DNA of 7,059 nt from Gemmatimonadota bacterium (GTDB lineage: Bacteria; Gemmatimonadota; Gemmatimonadetes; JACCXV01; JAHWKZ01), in the NCBI GenBank assembly GCA_019347645.1, contig JAHWKZ010000076.1, positions 1-7,059 of the forward strand. Reading direction: 5' to 3'. The translations under genes and the position numbers were made by a program. Shown here in pieces: positions 1 through 5,954 of this stretch. The notes below the pieces were generated by a model, which saw only the letters and a program-made list of their open reading frames with translations, was not told the origin of the DNA and ran no database searches. Within the stretch, counting starts at the first letter, position 1. Every line of letters begins with the position of its first letter.

Positions 1-2
1 AC

Positions 3-140
3 GCTATGCAGCTGTTCATCCCGCTCGCCGCGCCGATCCGCTGGTCGCTGGTGTCGCAGCGGATCAGCGGCTTTGCCGGGAACCGCTTTGCCGTTCACAC
101 GCTCACTGGACTGGAAGAACGGCTGTCGCGCGAGGAATGA
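3..140 (+). CDS. 3' end of an unidentified protein (partial)
   Basis: An open frame runs in from the left edge and stops at TGA 138-140, giving at least 45 residues. The visible part has a short hydrophobic stretch (LFIPLAAPIRW), then a mixed segment (SQRISGFAGNRFAVHTL), then a charged tail (GLEERLSREE). The hydrophobic part could be the edge of a membrane segment, but that is inference. I do not recognise the family. An internal ATG at 6 could start a 44-residue protein, but reading through from outside the window is equally possible. Its stop overlaps the start of the next small ORF (TGATG), which suggests translational coupling and places it in the same operon as the RuBisCO-like gene. That coupling is the best support that the frame is real. 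Confidence 0.5.
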   Translation, partial: AMQLFIPLAAPIRWSLVSQRISGFAGNRFAVHTLTGLEERLSREE

Positions 141-256
141 TGGAAGATCGTGCCGACCTGAACCGCGGCCTTGGCGGTCTTTCCACCGACGCGCAGTCGG
201 TGCGCGGGCGCGTCGAGGCGCTCGAGCGGGTGATGGAGCGGCGGACGGACTCCTAG
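140..256 (+). CDS. Small charged, possibly coiled-coil ORF, 38 aa
   Basis: This short frame fits between the upstream TGA and the RLP start. It begins at ATG 140, or at ATG 137 for one more residue, and ends at TAG 254-256. GAGG at 132-135 is better spaced for the ATG at 140. The product is soluble and strongly charged, starting MEDRADLNRGL and ending in a helical segment (VRGRVEALERVMERR) whose Val/Leu spacing suggests an amphipathic or short coiled-coil helix. It has no membrane segment or cysteine. The tight packing, 2 bases before the next start, argues for a genuine translated link, possibly acting with the upstream protein. I do not recognise a family. It could instead be an untranslated spacer that stays open by chance. 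Confidence 0.45.
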   Translation: MEDRADLNRGLGGLSTDAQSVRGRVEALERVMERRTDS

Positions 257-258
257 CG

Positions 259-1368
259 ATGGATCCCGTCCGCGCCACCTACCGGATCGACGTCCCGCCC
301 GGTGAGGGCCGCGCCCGCGCCGAGGCGCTCGCGCTGGAGCAGACCGCCGAGCTGCCGCGCGCGGCGGTCGGCTCGGAGTCGGCCCGGGCCTTCCTCGGGG
401 GCGTGGAGTCGGTCGAGCCCGCGCCCGACGGCGCGGTGCGCGCCACGATCGCCTATCCCGCGGCCGCGACGGCCGCCGATCCCGCCCAGCTGCTGAACGT
501 GGTGTTCGGAAACGCCGCCCTCCTCGACGACGTGACGCTCGTCGGGCTCGATGTCGGCGCGTCGAGCGCGGCGACGCTCGGCGGGCCGCGCCACGGGATC
601 GACGGGCTGCGCGCCGCCGCGGGGGTGGAGGCCCGTCCGCTCACCTGCGCGGCTCTGAAGCCGATGGGCGATCCGGTCGAGGCGCTGGCGCAGCGGTGCG
701 AGGCGTTGGCCCGCGCCGGGATCGACGTGATCAAGGACGACCACGGCCTGGCCGACTTCCCGGGTTCCCCGCTGGCGGATCGGCTCGACGCATGCGCGGC
801 GGCCCTCGACCGCGCCGCCGAAGCGACCGGGCGACGAGCGCTCTACGTACCGAACCTGATCGGCTCGCCGCGGACGCTGGCGCGCGGCCTCGAGCGGGTA
901 GTGGAGGGGGGCGCGGGTGCGGTGCTCGTGGCGCCGCTCCTGGCGGGGCTGCCCGCCTTCCGGGAGCTGGCGAGGGAGAGCCCCGTCCCCGTCCTCGCCC
1001 ATCCGGCCTGGGCTTCTCCTCGGGTGGCCCCCGAGACCCTGCTCGGGACCCTCTTCCGGCTCTTCGGCGCCGACGCCGTCGTCTTCCCGCACGCCGGCGG
1101 CCGGTTCCCGTTCGACGAGGCGACGTGCCGGCGGCTGGCGGACGAGCTGAGGCGGCCGGTGGAGGGAATCCGGCCCGCGCTGCCGGTCCCGGCGGGAGGG
1201 ATGAGCCTGTCGCGGGTGGCGGAGCTGGTCGGGTTCTACGGGAGCGACACGATGCTCCTGGTCGGCGGGACCCTCTACGTGGACGGGGCCGGCCTGGAGG
1301 AGCGGGCGCGGACGTTCGTCCGGCGGGTGGCGGACGCGGCCTCCGCGGGGACGGGGAGGCCCACGTGA
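259..1368 (+). CDS. RuBisCO-like protein (type IV RLP)
   Basis: The 369-residue product is a RuBisCO large-subunit homologue. The N-terminal domain begins with VRATYRIDVP and includes LLNVVFGN (78-85). The barrel domain carries ALKPMG (132-137), GIDVIKDDHGLAD (154-166), LYVPNLIGSP (195-204), a glycine-rich FPHAGGRFPF (276-285), PAGGMS (311-316) and LLVGGTLY (333-340). By my alignment Lys134 and Lys159 correspond to the spinach K175 and carbamylated K201 positions, and Asp161 to D203. E204 is His162, the H294-R295 pair is His248-Pro249, S379 is Ala312, and the K177 lysine is absent. It is therefore unlikely to fix CO2. The IKDDHGLAD signature resembles non-photosynthetic type IV RLPs. Known type IV activities include 2,3-diketo-5-methylthiopentyl-1-phosphate enolase, methylthioribulose-phosphate isomerase and sugar-acid decarboxylases. 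The start at 259 matches the usual RLP N-terminus and follows the small ORF's stop by 2 bases. No strong Shine-Dalgarno is seen, so coupling is likely. The cupin gene overlaps its 3' end. Confidence 0.9.
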   Translation: MDPVRATYRIDVPPGEGRARAEALALEQTAELPRAAVGSESARAFLGGVESVEPAPDGAVRATIAYPAAATAADPAQLLNVVFGNAALLDDVTLVGLDVGASSAATLGGPRHGIDGLRAAAGVEARPLTCAALKPMGDPVEALAQRCEALARAGIDVIKDDHGLADFPGSPLADRLDACAAALDRAAEATGRRALYVPNLIGSPRTLARGLERVVEGGAGAVLVAPLLAGLPAFRELARESPVPVLAHPAWASPRVAPETLLGTLFRLFGADAVVFPHAGGRFPFDEATCRRLADELRRPVEGIRPALPVPAGGMSLSRVAELVGFYGSDTMLLVGGTLYVDGAGLEERARTFVRRVADAASAGTGRPT

Positions 1369-1832
1369 GGCGCTTCCGCGAGGGCCGGGAGGGCCGGTGG
1401 GAAGAGGTCGAGGTCCGAGGGTACAAGGACGAGCCGGAGAGCTTCCGCGGCGTGACCCGGCAGCGCCTCTTCGGTCCGGAGTCCGGGATCGCCGCCGAGC
1501 TCCGGTACTTCGAGATCGAGCCGGGCGGCTGGTCGTCCCTCGAGCGGCACGAGCACGCCCACGCCGTGATGGTCCTCCGCGGCCGGGGCGCTGCGCTGGT
1601 CGACCCCGAGGTCCGCCATGTCGCTCCCTTCGACCTGATCCGAGTCCCGCCCCGCACCTGGCACCAGCTGCGGGCGGCCGAGGACGCGCCCCTCGGGTTC
1701 CTGTGCCTGGTCGACCCCGAACGCGACGCACCCGAGCGGCCTTCCGCGGAGGAGCTCGAGGAGATCCGTCGCCGGCCCGGCGTCGCCGAATTCCTGCGGG
1801 GCCGGGCCGGGTTCGTCGAGGAAGGGCGATGA
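1365..1832 (+). CDS. Single-domain cupin protein
   Basis: This 155-residue protein with a single cupin barrel starts at GTG 1365, overlapping the RLP stop as GTGA. GGGGAGG lies 5 bases upstream, which fixes the start. Cupin motif 1 is at about residues 54-75: HEHAH (62-66), then VMVLRGRG. Motif 2 is at about 90-101: DLIRVPPRTWHQ. The predicted metal ligands are His62, His64 and His100. The usual motif-1 glutamate position is occupied by Val68, so a third first-motif ligand, if any, might be His66. A C-terminal FLCLVDPERDAP segment and a charged helical tail follow. Cupins catalyse many metal-dependent isomerisations, lyase reactions and oxygenations. Next to an RLP, the closest precedent is the R. 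rubrum cupin that removes methanethiol from 1-methylthioxylulose-5-phosphate. Assigning that activity here is inference from context only. A sugar-phosphate isomerase or a purely sensory role is possible. Confidence 0.85.
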   Translation: MRRFREGREGRWEEVEVRGYKDEPESFRGVTRQRLFGPESGIAAELRYFEIEPGGWSSLERHEHAHAVMVLRGRGAALVDPEVRHVAPFDLIRVPPRTWHQLRAAEDAPLGFLCLVDPERDAPERPSAEELEEIRRRPGVAEFLRGRAGFVEEGR

Positions 1833-2791
1833 CGGACGCTCCGCCGCTGATCGGGATCGAGGACGTCGAGGCCGCCCGGGATGTCGTGAAGGGGCGGATC
1901 CACCGGACGCCGCTCGTCCGATCGAGCACGCTCGGCGAGCGGTTCGGGGTGGAGCTGTGGTTCAAGCTCGAACCGTTCCAGAAGACCGGGTCGTTCAAGG
2001 TCCGGGGAGTGCTGAACAAGCTCGCGCGCATGTCGGAGGAGGAGCGCTCCCGCGGGGTGGTGACGCTCTCGGCGGGCAATCACGCGCAGGCCCTCGCCTG
2101 GGCCGCCGCACGGGAGGGGATGGAGGCGATCGTGGTCATGCCCGCCGGCGCGGTTCGGAGCAAGGTCGAGGCGACCCGAGCCTACGGAGGCGAGGTCGTC
2201 CTCACCGAGGGCGACCTGCTGGAGACGTGTCTCGCGATCCGGGAGGAGCGCGGGCTGACCCTCGTCCACCCCTTCGACGACCCGGCGATCATCGCCGGCC
2301 AGGGAACGGTCGGGCTCGAGATCCTCGAGGACCTGCCCGAGCTCGACGCCGTATTCGCGGGAGTGGGTGGCGGGGGCCTCGTCTCGGGGATCGCCACCGC
2401 GGTGAAGGCGAGGCGGCCCGAGGCCCGGGTGATCGGCGTCGAGCCCGAAGGGGCCGCCGCGATGAGGGCCGGCCTGGACGCCGGCGAGCCCGTCCGCCTG
2501 GAGTCCATGGAGACGGTGGCCGACGGGTTGGCCGCCCCGTTCGCCGGACGGCACACCCTGGCCCACGTCCAGGCGCGGGTGGACGCGATCGAGGTGGTGC
2601 CGGACGCGGCGATCGTGGAGGCGATGCGGCTCGTGTTCGACCGGGTGAAGGTCGTGGCCGAGCCCGCCGCCGCGGCGAGCCTCGCGGGCCTGGCCGCCGG
2701 CCGGGTCCCGTTGACCGAGGGAGCGGCCGTCGCCTGCGTGCTGAGCGGAGGAAACATCGACACCGAGCGGCTGGTGAAGCTGCTCGGGTGA
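1829..2791 (+). CDS. Threonine/serine dehydratase family PLP enzyme
   Basis: This 320-residue fold-type-II pyridoxal-phosphate enzyme lacks the C-terminal ACT-like regulatory domain, matching the length of catabolic threonine ammonia-lyase and serine racemase-like proteins. The lysine expected to form the Schiff base is Lys57 in KTGSFKVRG. SAGNHAQ (81-87) is the substrate carboxylate loop. GVGGGGL (178-184) is the glycine-rich phosphate loop. Ser306 in VLSGGN is expected to contact the PLP ring nitrogen. Likely chemistry is beta-elimination of threonine or serine to 2-oxobutyrate or pyruvate plus ammonia. Threo-3-hydroxyaspartate dehydratase and serine racemase share this architecture and cannot be excluded by eye. 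ATG 1829 overlaps the cupin stop (ATGA) and has GAGG 7 bases upstream. Lack of an ACT domain argues against feedback-inhibited isoleucine synthesis and for a catabolic or specialised role with the RLP and cupin. It is the last gene of the operon. Confidence 0.9.
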   Translation: MTDAPPLIGIEDVEAARDVVKGRIHRTPLVRSSTLGERFGVELWFKLEPFQKTGSFKVRGVLNKLARMSEEERSRGVVTLSAGNHAQALAWAAAREGMEAIVVMPAGAVRSKVEATRAYGGEVVLTEGDLLETCLAIREERGLTLVHPFDDPAIIAGQGTVGLEILEDLPELDAVFAGVGGGGLVSGIATAVKARRPEARVIGVEPEGAAAMRAGLDAGEPVRLESMETVADGLAAPFAGRHTLAHVQARVDAIEVVPDAAIVEAMRLVFDRVKVVAEPAAAASLAGLAAGRVPLTEGAAVACVLSGGNIDTERLVKLLG

Positions 2792-2809
2792 GGCCGCGGC
2801 CCCTCCGGC

Positions 2810-3720
2810 TCACAGCGGCTCCCAGCCGCCTCCCCGCCAGCCGTAGTCGAACGCCTCGGGGTGGAGGATCTCGGCCAGGATCTCCAGCGATTCGACGAGC
2901 CGCGGCCCCGGCCGATTGAAGAACGCGACGCCGTCGGCGAGCGCGACCCTCCCGCGCCGAACCGCCCGCAGATCCGCCCACTCCGGGCGCGACGACAGCC
3001 CGCTCATCTCCGATCGCGTCCGCTCGAGGTCGAACCCGCAGGGAGAGACGAAGACGACGTCTGGATCCGCCTCGACCACCGCCTCCCACTCCAGCCATGG
3101 CGAATGCTCGCCCGCCACCCCGAAGACGTCGTGGCCACCGGCCTTCTCGACCAGCTCGGGCATCCAGTTGCCGGCCGCCATGAGCGGATCGATCCACTCG
3201 ACGCAGACCACCGTCGGGCGTGGGTCGAGGGTCGCCGCGCGCTCCTCGACGCGGCGCATCCGGTTCCGGAGGGATTCCACCAGGGCGTCCCCGCGCTCGG
3301 CGGCGTCCAGGGCGGCGGCCACCTTCCGCACGTCGGCCCACACGTCGGCGAGGGAGTCGGGCGCCAGGGCCACCACGGTCGGCGCGTCGTCGGTCCAGTC
3401 GGCGAGGGCCTCCTCCACGTCGGTCAGCGACACCGCGCACACCTCGCACTGGGTCTGGGTCACGATCACGTCCGGTCGGAGGTCTCGCAGCGCCCCGGCG
3501 TCGACCCGGTAGACCGAGAGCGCTTCGGCCACGATCGCCTTGATCCGGCGGTCGATCTCGTAGGAGGTGCCGTCGGTGGGGATTTTGGGCTCGGTAACCG
3601 CCAGCAGGGCCTCCACCCCCGGCGGCCAGTCGCATTCGTGGGAGCGCCCCACCAGCGCGTCGCGGAACCCGAGGGCGGCGACGATCTCGGTCGCCGAGGC
3701 GTCAGCGAGACGATGCGCAT
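2810..3720 (-). CDS. BtuF-like cobalamin-binding protein, apparent frameshift
   Basis: The gene reads leftward and converges on the dehydratase with an 18-base gap. The product resembles the cobalamin-binding/BtuF group of ABC-type substrate-binding proteins. With one base restored near 3698 the protein is 303 residues. It begins MRIVSLTPSATEIVAALG, then RSHECDWP (26-33), TEPKI, TQTQCEVCAVSL (88-99), EWIDPLMAAGNW (175-186), PCGFDL and FNRPGPRLVESLEIL (268-282). As written, the ATG at 3720 gives only MRIVSLT plus a frameshifted tail of about 84 residues in total. The frame holding the rest has no ATG upstream, only a GTG at 3652 that is an internal valine of the motif ALVGRSHE. Either the sequence has a one-base error or the gene is damaged. 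There is no signal peptide or lipobox, so it may be cytoplasmic or rely on another export route. No ABC permease or ATPase lies nearby, and its ligand is inferred from the family only. Confidence 0.82.
3695..3706 (-). other. One-base deletion/frameshift in the cobalamin-binding gene
   Basis: On the minus strand the bases read CTG ACG CC TCG GCG ACC GAG. Family-like sequence (L-T-P-S-A-T-E) requires a third base in the proline codon at 3699-3698. Upstream of this point frame 0 gives MRIVSLT. Downstream the family sequence continues in the other frame. There is no obvious slippery heptamer, so programmed frameshifting is unlikely. Confidence 0.75.
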
Positions 3721-3846
3721 GGACGGCCGCGCGGGGTTGGATACCTTGGGACGGGAGCCATGTCCATCGCCCGCGAAGTTCCCGTCCGGCCCCGGTCGGC
3801 GCCAGCCACCGATCGACCGGACGATCCCCCGTCGACGGAGGTCGCT
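3721..3846. promoter_or_regulatory. Divergent intergenic region between cobalamin-binding gene and peptidase
   Basis: These 126 bases separate the outward-reading starts and should hold both promoters. I see no convincing -35/-10 pair for either gene. The AT-richest patch is TTGGATACCTT at 3737-3747. An imperfect dyad, GATCG-ACCGGA-CGATC, lies at 3811-3826, about 20 bases before the peptidase start, and could be an operator. An in-frame ATG at 3760 could extend the peptidase by 29 residues, but this would bury its signal peptide. Confidence 0.35.
3837..3841 (+). promoter_or_regulatory. Ribosome binding site of the S9 peptidase
   Basis: GGAGG lies 5 bases before ATG 3847. It favours this start, which places a signal peptide at the very N-terminus, over the upstream in-frame ATG at 3760, where GGGAG is only 2 bases away. 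Confidence 0.75.
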
Positions 3847-5880
3847 ATGCTCCGACGCCTCTTCCTCGCCCTCGCGTTCTCCCTTCTCGCCGCCGCCGGC
3901 GGCTTCGCCCAGGAGGTGGAGCGTCGCACCGTCCTGGACGGGGCGGTGGTGCTCGAGGAGGCGCCCGAGGTGCCCGAGCGGATCAAAGACGCGCTCAACC
4001 GCTACCAGAACGTGCGCGGCGCCAGCCTCGTCGATTGGACCGCGGACGGATCGGGGCTCTTCGTCGAGACCCGCTTCGGAGACGTCTCCCAGATCCACCG
4101 CGTGGACATGCCCGGCGGCGCCCGACGGCAGCTCACGTTCTCGGACGAGCCGGTGAACGGCATCGACCGCCGGCCGGCCGCCGCGGAGGTGCTGTTCAGC
4201 ATGGACGAGGGAGGCAGCGAGTTCTACCAGCTCTTCCTGCTCGATCCCGGGAGCGGCGAGATCCGCCGGCTGACCGACGGCGAGAGCCGCAACAGCGGGC
4301 CCGAGTGGAGCGGCGACGGGGAGCGAATCGCCTGGACGTCCACCCGCCGGGACGGTCGGTCCAACGACGTGTGGGTGATGGAGGTGGCGGACACCGCCTC
4401 CGCGCGGGTCGTCTTCGAGGCTCCGGACGGGACCTTCTGGGGGCCGGCCGACTTCTCGCCCGACGGGCGGCGGCTGCTGATCGCCAACTACATCTCGATC
4501 ACCGATTCGCGTGTCCACCTGCTCGACCTCGGAAGCGGAGAGACGAGGAAGCTCGTGGGTGGGGACGAGGAACCGGCTTCCTGGCTCGGTGTCGATCCCG
4601 CATTCGACGCCGAGGGAGACGGCGTCTTCCTCGCGACCGATTCCGGTGGCGAATTCCAGCGACTCGTCCATCTCGACCTGGCCAGCGGGGCGCTGACCCC
4701 CATAACCGCCGAGATCGACTGGAACGTGGACGACTTCGTGATCGCGCCGGACGGGTCGCGCGCGGCGTTCGTGATCAACGAGGACGCCATCGATCGACTC
4801 TACCTCATGGACCCGCGGACCTTCGAGTATCGGCGGGTGGAATCGATCCCCGCGGGACTGATCGGCGGCCTCGAGTTCTCCCCCGACGGGCGGCTCGGGA
4901 TGACGCTGAACACGCCCACGACTCCCAGCGACGTCTTCGTCCTGGAGACGGGCGCCGACCCGGCCGACGCGGGCGAGCTCGTCCGCTGGACCGAGAGCGA
5001 GGTCGGCGGTCTCGACACCGGTTCGTTCGTGGAGCCCGAGCTGGTCCACTACGACACGTTCGACGGGCGGGAGATCCCGGCCTTTCTCTACCGGCCGCGC
5101 GGGGAGGGGCCGCATCCAGTCATCGTCTACATCCACGGAGGGCCGGAGAGCCAGTTCCGGCCCGGCTTCAGCAGCACGTTCCAGCTGTGGATCGACGTCC
5201 TCGGCGCCGCGGTGGTGGCGCCGAACGTGCGCGGGTCCTCGGGCTACGGGAAGACGTACGTGGCGCTGGACAACGGGAGGAGCCGGGAGGACTCGGTGAA
5301 GGACATCGGCGCCCTCCTCGACTGGATCGCCGGTCGGCCCGATCTCGACCAGAACCGGGTGGCCGTGTACGGGGGCTCGTACGGTGGCTACATGGTGCTC
5401 GCCAGCCTGGTCCACTACAGCGAGCGGCTGCGCGCCGGCGTGGACTACGTGGGGATCAGCAACTTCGTGACCTTCCTCGAGAACACCGAGGACTACCGTC
5501 GCGACCTGCGACGCCCGGAGTACGGCGACGAGCGCGATCCGGGGATGCGCGCCTTCCTCGAATCCATCAGCCCCTCCAGTCGAGCCGGGGAGATCACCGC
5601 CGCGCTGTTCGTCGTCCAGGGAGCCAACGACCCGCGGGTGCCGGCCAGCGAATCCGAGCAGATCGTCCGCGAGGTGCGGGGCAAGGGGCGGCCGGTATGG
5701 TACATGCTGGCCAGGAACGAGGGCCACGGGTTCGCGAAGAAGCCCAACCGCGACCTGCTGAGCCAACTCGTCGTCCTGTTCTTCGAGACCCACCTGCTGC
5801 CCCCTGGGGAGGTGGCGGCAGCCCCTGGAGGAGCCCTCCGAGGGGGGGAGGAAAAGGCCGCTCCCGTGTTCGATCCCTAA
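3847..5880 (+). CDS. Secreted S9 prolyl oligopeptidase-family serine peptidase
   Basis: This 677-residue exported peptidase has a signal peptide at residues 1-21 (MLRRLF, then a Leu/Ala core, with likely cleavage after GGFA). A beta-propeller follows, about 40-390, with recurring TolB/PD40-like strands such as WSGDGERIAW, FSPDGRRLLIA, IAPDGSRAAFV and FSPDGRLGM. The C-terminal alpha/beta-hydrolase domain runs from about 395 to 655. HGGP (430-433) forms the oxyanion region, Ser511 lies in GGSYGGYM, Asp595 in QGANDPRVP and His627 in NEGHGF, so the triad is complete. The family hydrolyses short peptides, with the propeller restricting access. This one probably acts in the periplasm or outside the cell as a dipeptidyl-peptidase or acylaminoacyl-peptidase type enzyme. 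Specificity cannot be read from sequence. After the usual ending FFETHLL there is a roughly 22-residue Pro/Gly/Ala-rich tail encoded by hairpin-rich DNA, which may not be functional protein. Confidence 0.93.
   Translation: MLRRLFLALAFSLLAAAGGFAQEVERRTVLDGAVVLEEAPEVPERIKDALNRYQNVRGASLVDWTADGSGLFVETRFGDVSQIHRVDMPGGARRQLTFSDEPVNGIDRRPAAAEVLFSMDEGGSEFYQLFLLDPGSGEIRRLTDGESRNSGPEWSGDGERIAWTSTRRDGRSNDVWVMEVADTASARVVFEAPDGTFWGPADFSPDGRRLLIANYISITDSRVHLLDLGSGETRKLVGGDEEPASWLGVDPAFDAEGDGVFLATDSGGEFQRLVHLDLASGALTPITAEIDWNVDDFVIAPDGSRAAFVINEDAIDRLYLMDPRTFEYRRVESIPAGLIGGLEFSPDGRLGMTLNTPTTPSDVFVLETGADPADAGELVRWTESEVGGLDTGSFVEPELVHYDTFDGREIPAFLYRPRGEGPHPVIVYIHGGPESQFRPGFSSTFQLWIDVLGAAVVAPNVRGSSGYGKTYVALDNGRSREDSVKDIGALLDWIAGRPDLDQNRVAVYGGSYGGYMVLASLVHYSERLRAGVDYVGISNFVTFLENTEDYRRDLRRPEYGDERDPGMRAFLESISPSSRAGEITAALFVVQGANDPRVPASESEQIVREVRGKGRPVWYMLARNEGHGFAKKPNRDLLSQLVVLFFETHLLPPGEVAAAPGGALRGGEEKAAPVFDP
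5794..5845 (+). terminator. Tandem hairpins at the 3' end of the peptidase gene
   Basis: Two back-to-back inverted repeats occur here. CTGCTGCC (5794-5801) pairs with GGCGGCAG (5814-5821), including one G-U pair. CCCCT-G-GAGG pairs with CCTC-CG-AGGGG at 5822-5845. They lie inside the frame, in the poorly conserved C-terminal tail. No U-tract follows. They could attenuate transcription or stabilise the mRNA 3' end, or merely reflect GC-rich sequence. Confidence 0.3.
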
Positions 5881-5891
5881 CGGTATGCGTG

Positions 5892-5906
5892 GTACGGGCC
5901 CCGTAC
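5892..5906. promoter_or_regulatory. Palindromic candidate operator upstream of the XRE gene
   Basis: GTACGGG-C-CCCGTAC is an exact inverted repeat of 7-base arms around one central base, 48 bases before the regulator's ATG. It lies in the only non-coding gap in front of that gene. It overlaps TACACT (5904-5909), a possible -10 element with four of six consensus bases, so binding here would block transcription. Autoregulation by the downstream XRE protein is inferred from position. Confidence 0.5.
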
Positions 5907-5954
5907 ACTGGGATCGTGCGGTCGCGGTCCGATGCTCAATACCGGGGAGCGAGG

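Noticed and set aside
73..258. N-terminal extension of the RLP to an upstream in-frame ATG at 73
   Set aside because: The extra residues are Arg-rich with no RLP similarity and overlap two other plausible frames. The family N-terminus begins at the ATG at 259.
253..2566. Long open frames on the minus strand opposite the RLP, cupin and dehydratase genes
   Set aside because: They are Arg/Pro/Gly-rich, match no family and lie antisense to three well-supported genes. GC-rich DNA has few stops, so these are shadows.
2792..2801. GGCCGCGGCC palindrome between the convergent genes
   Set aside because: It is a 10-base self-complementary GC string with no loop or T-run, expected by chance at this composition and not enough to call a bidirectional terminator.
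3760..3846. Peptidase start at ATG 3760
   Set aside because: It would put 29 polar residues before a clear signal peptide, and the ATG at 3847 has a well-spaced GGAGG.
3466..5793. A 775-codon minus-strand open frame across the peptidase
   Set aside because: It is antisense to a peptidase with an intact triad and signal peptide. Only its last part, from ATG 3720, is informative, as the shifted start of the cobalamin-binding gene.
5869..5878. GTTCGATCCC resembling a tRNA T-arm
   Set aside because: No matching acceptor, D-arm or anticodon stem surrounds it, and it lies inside the peptidase frame.
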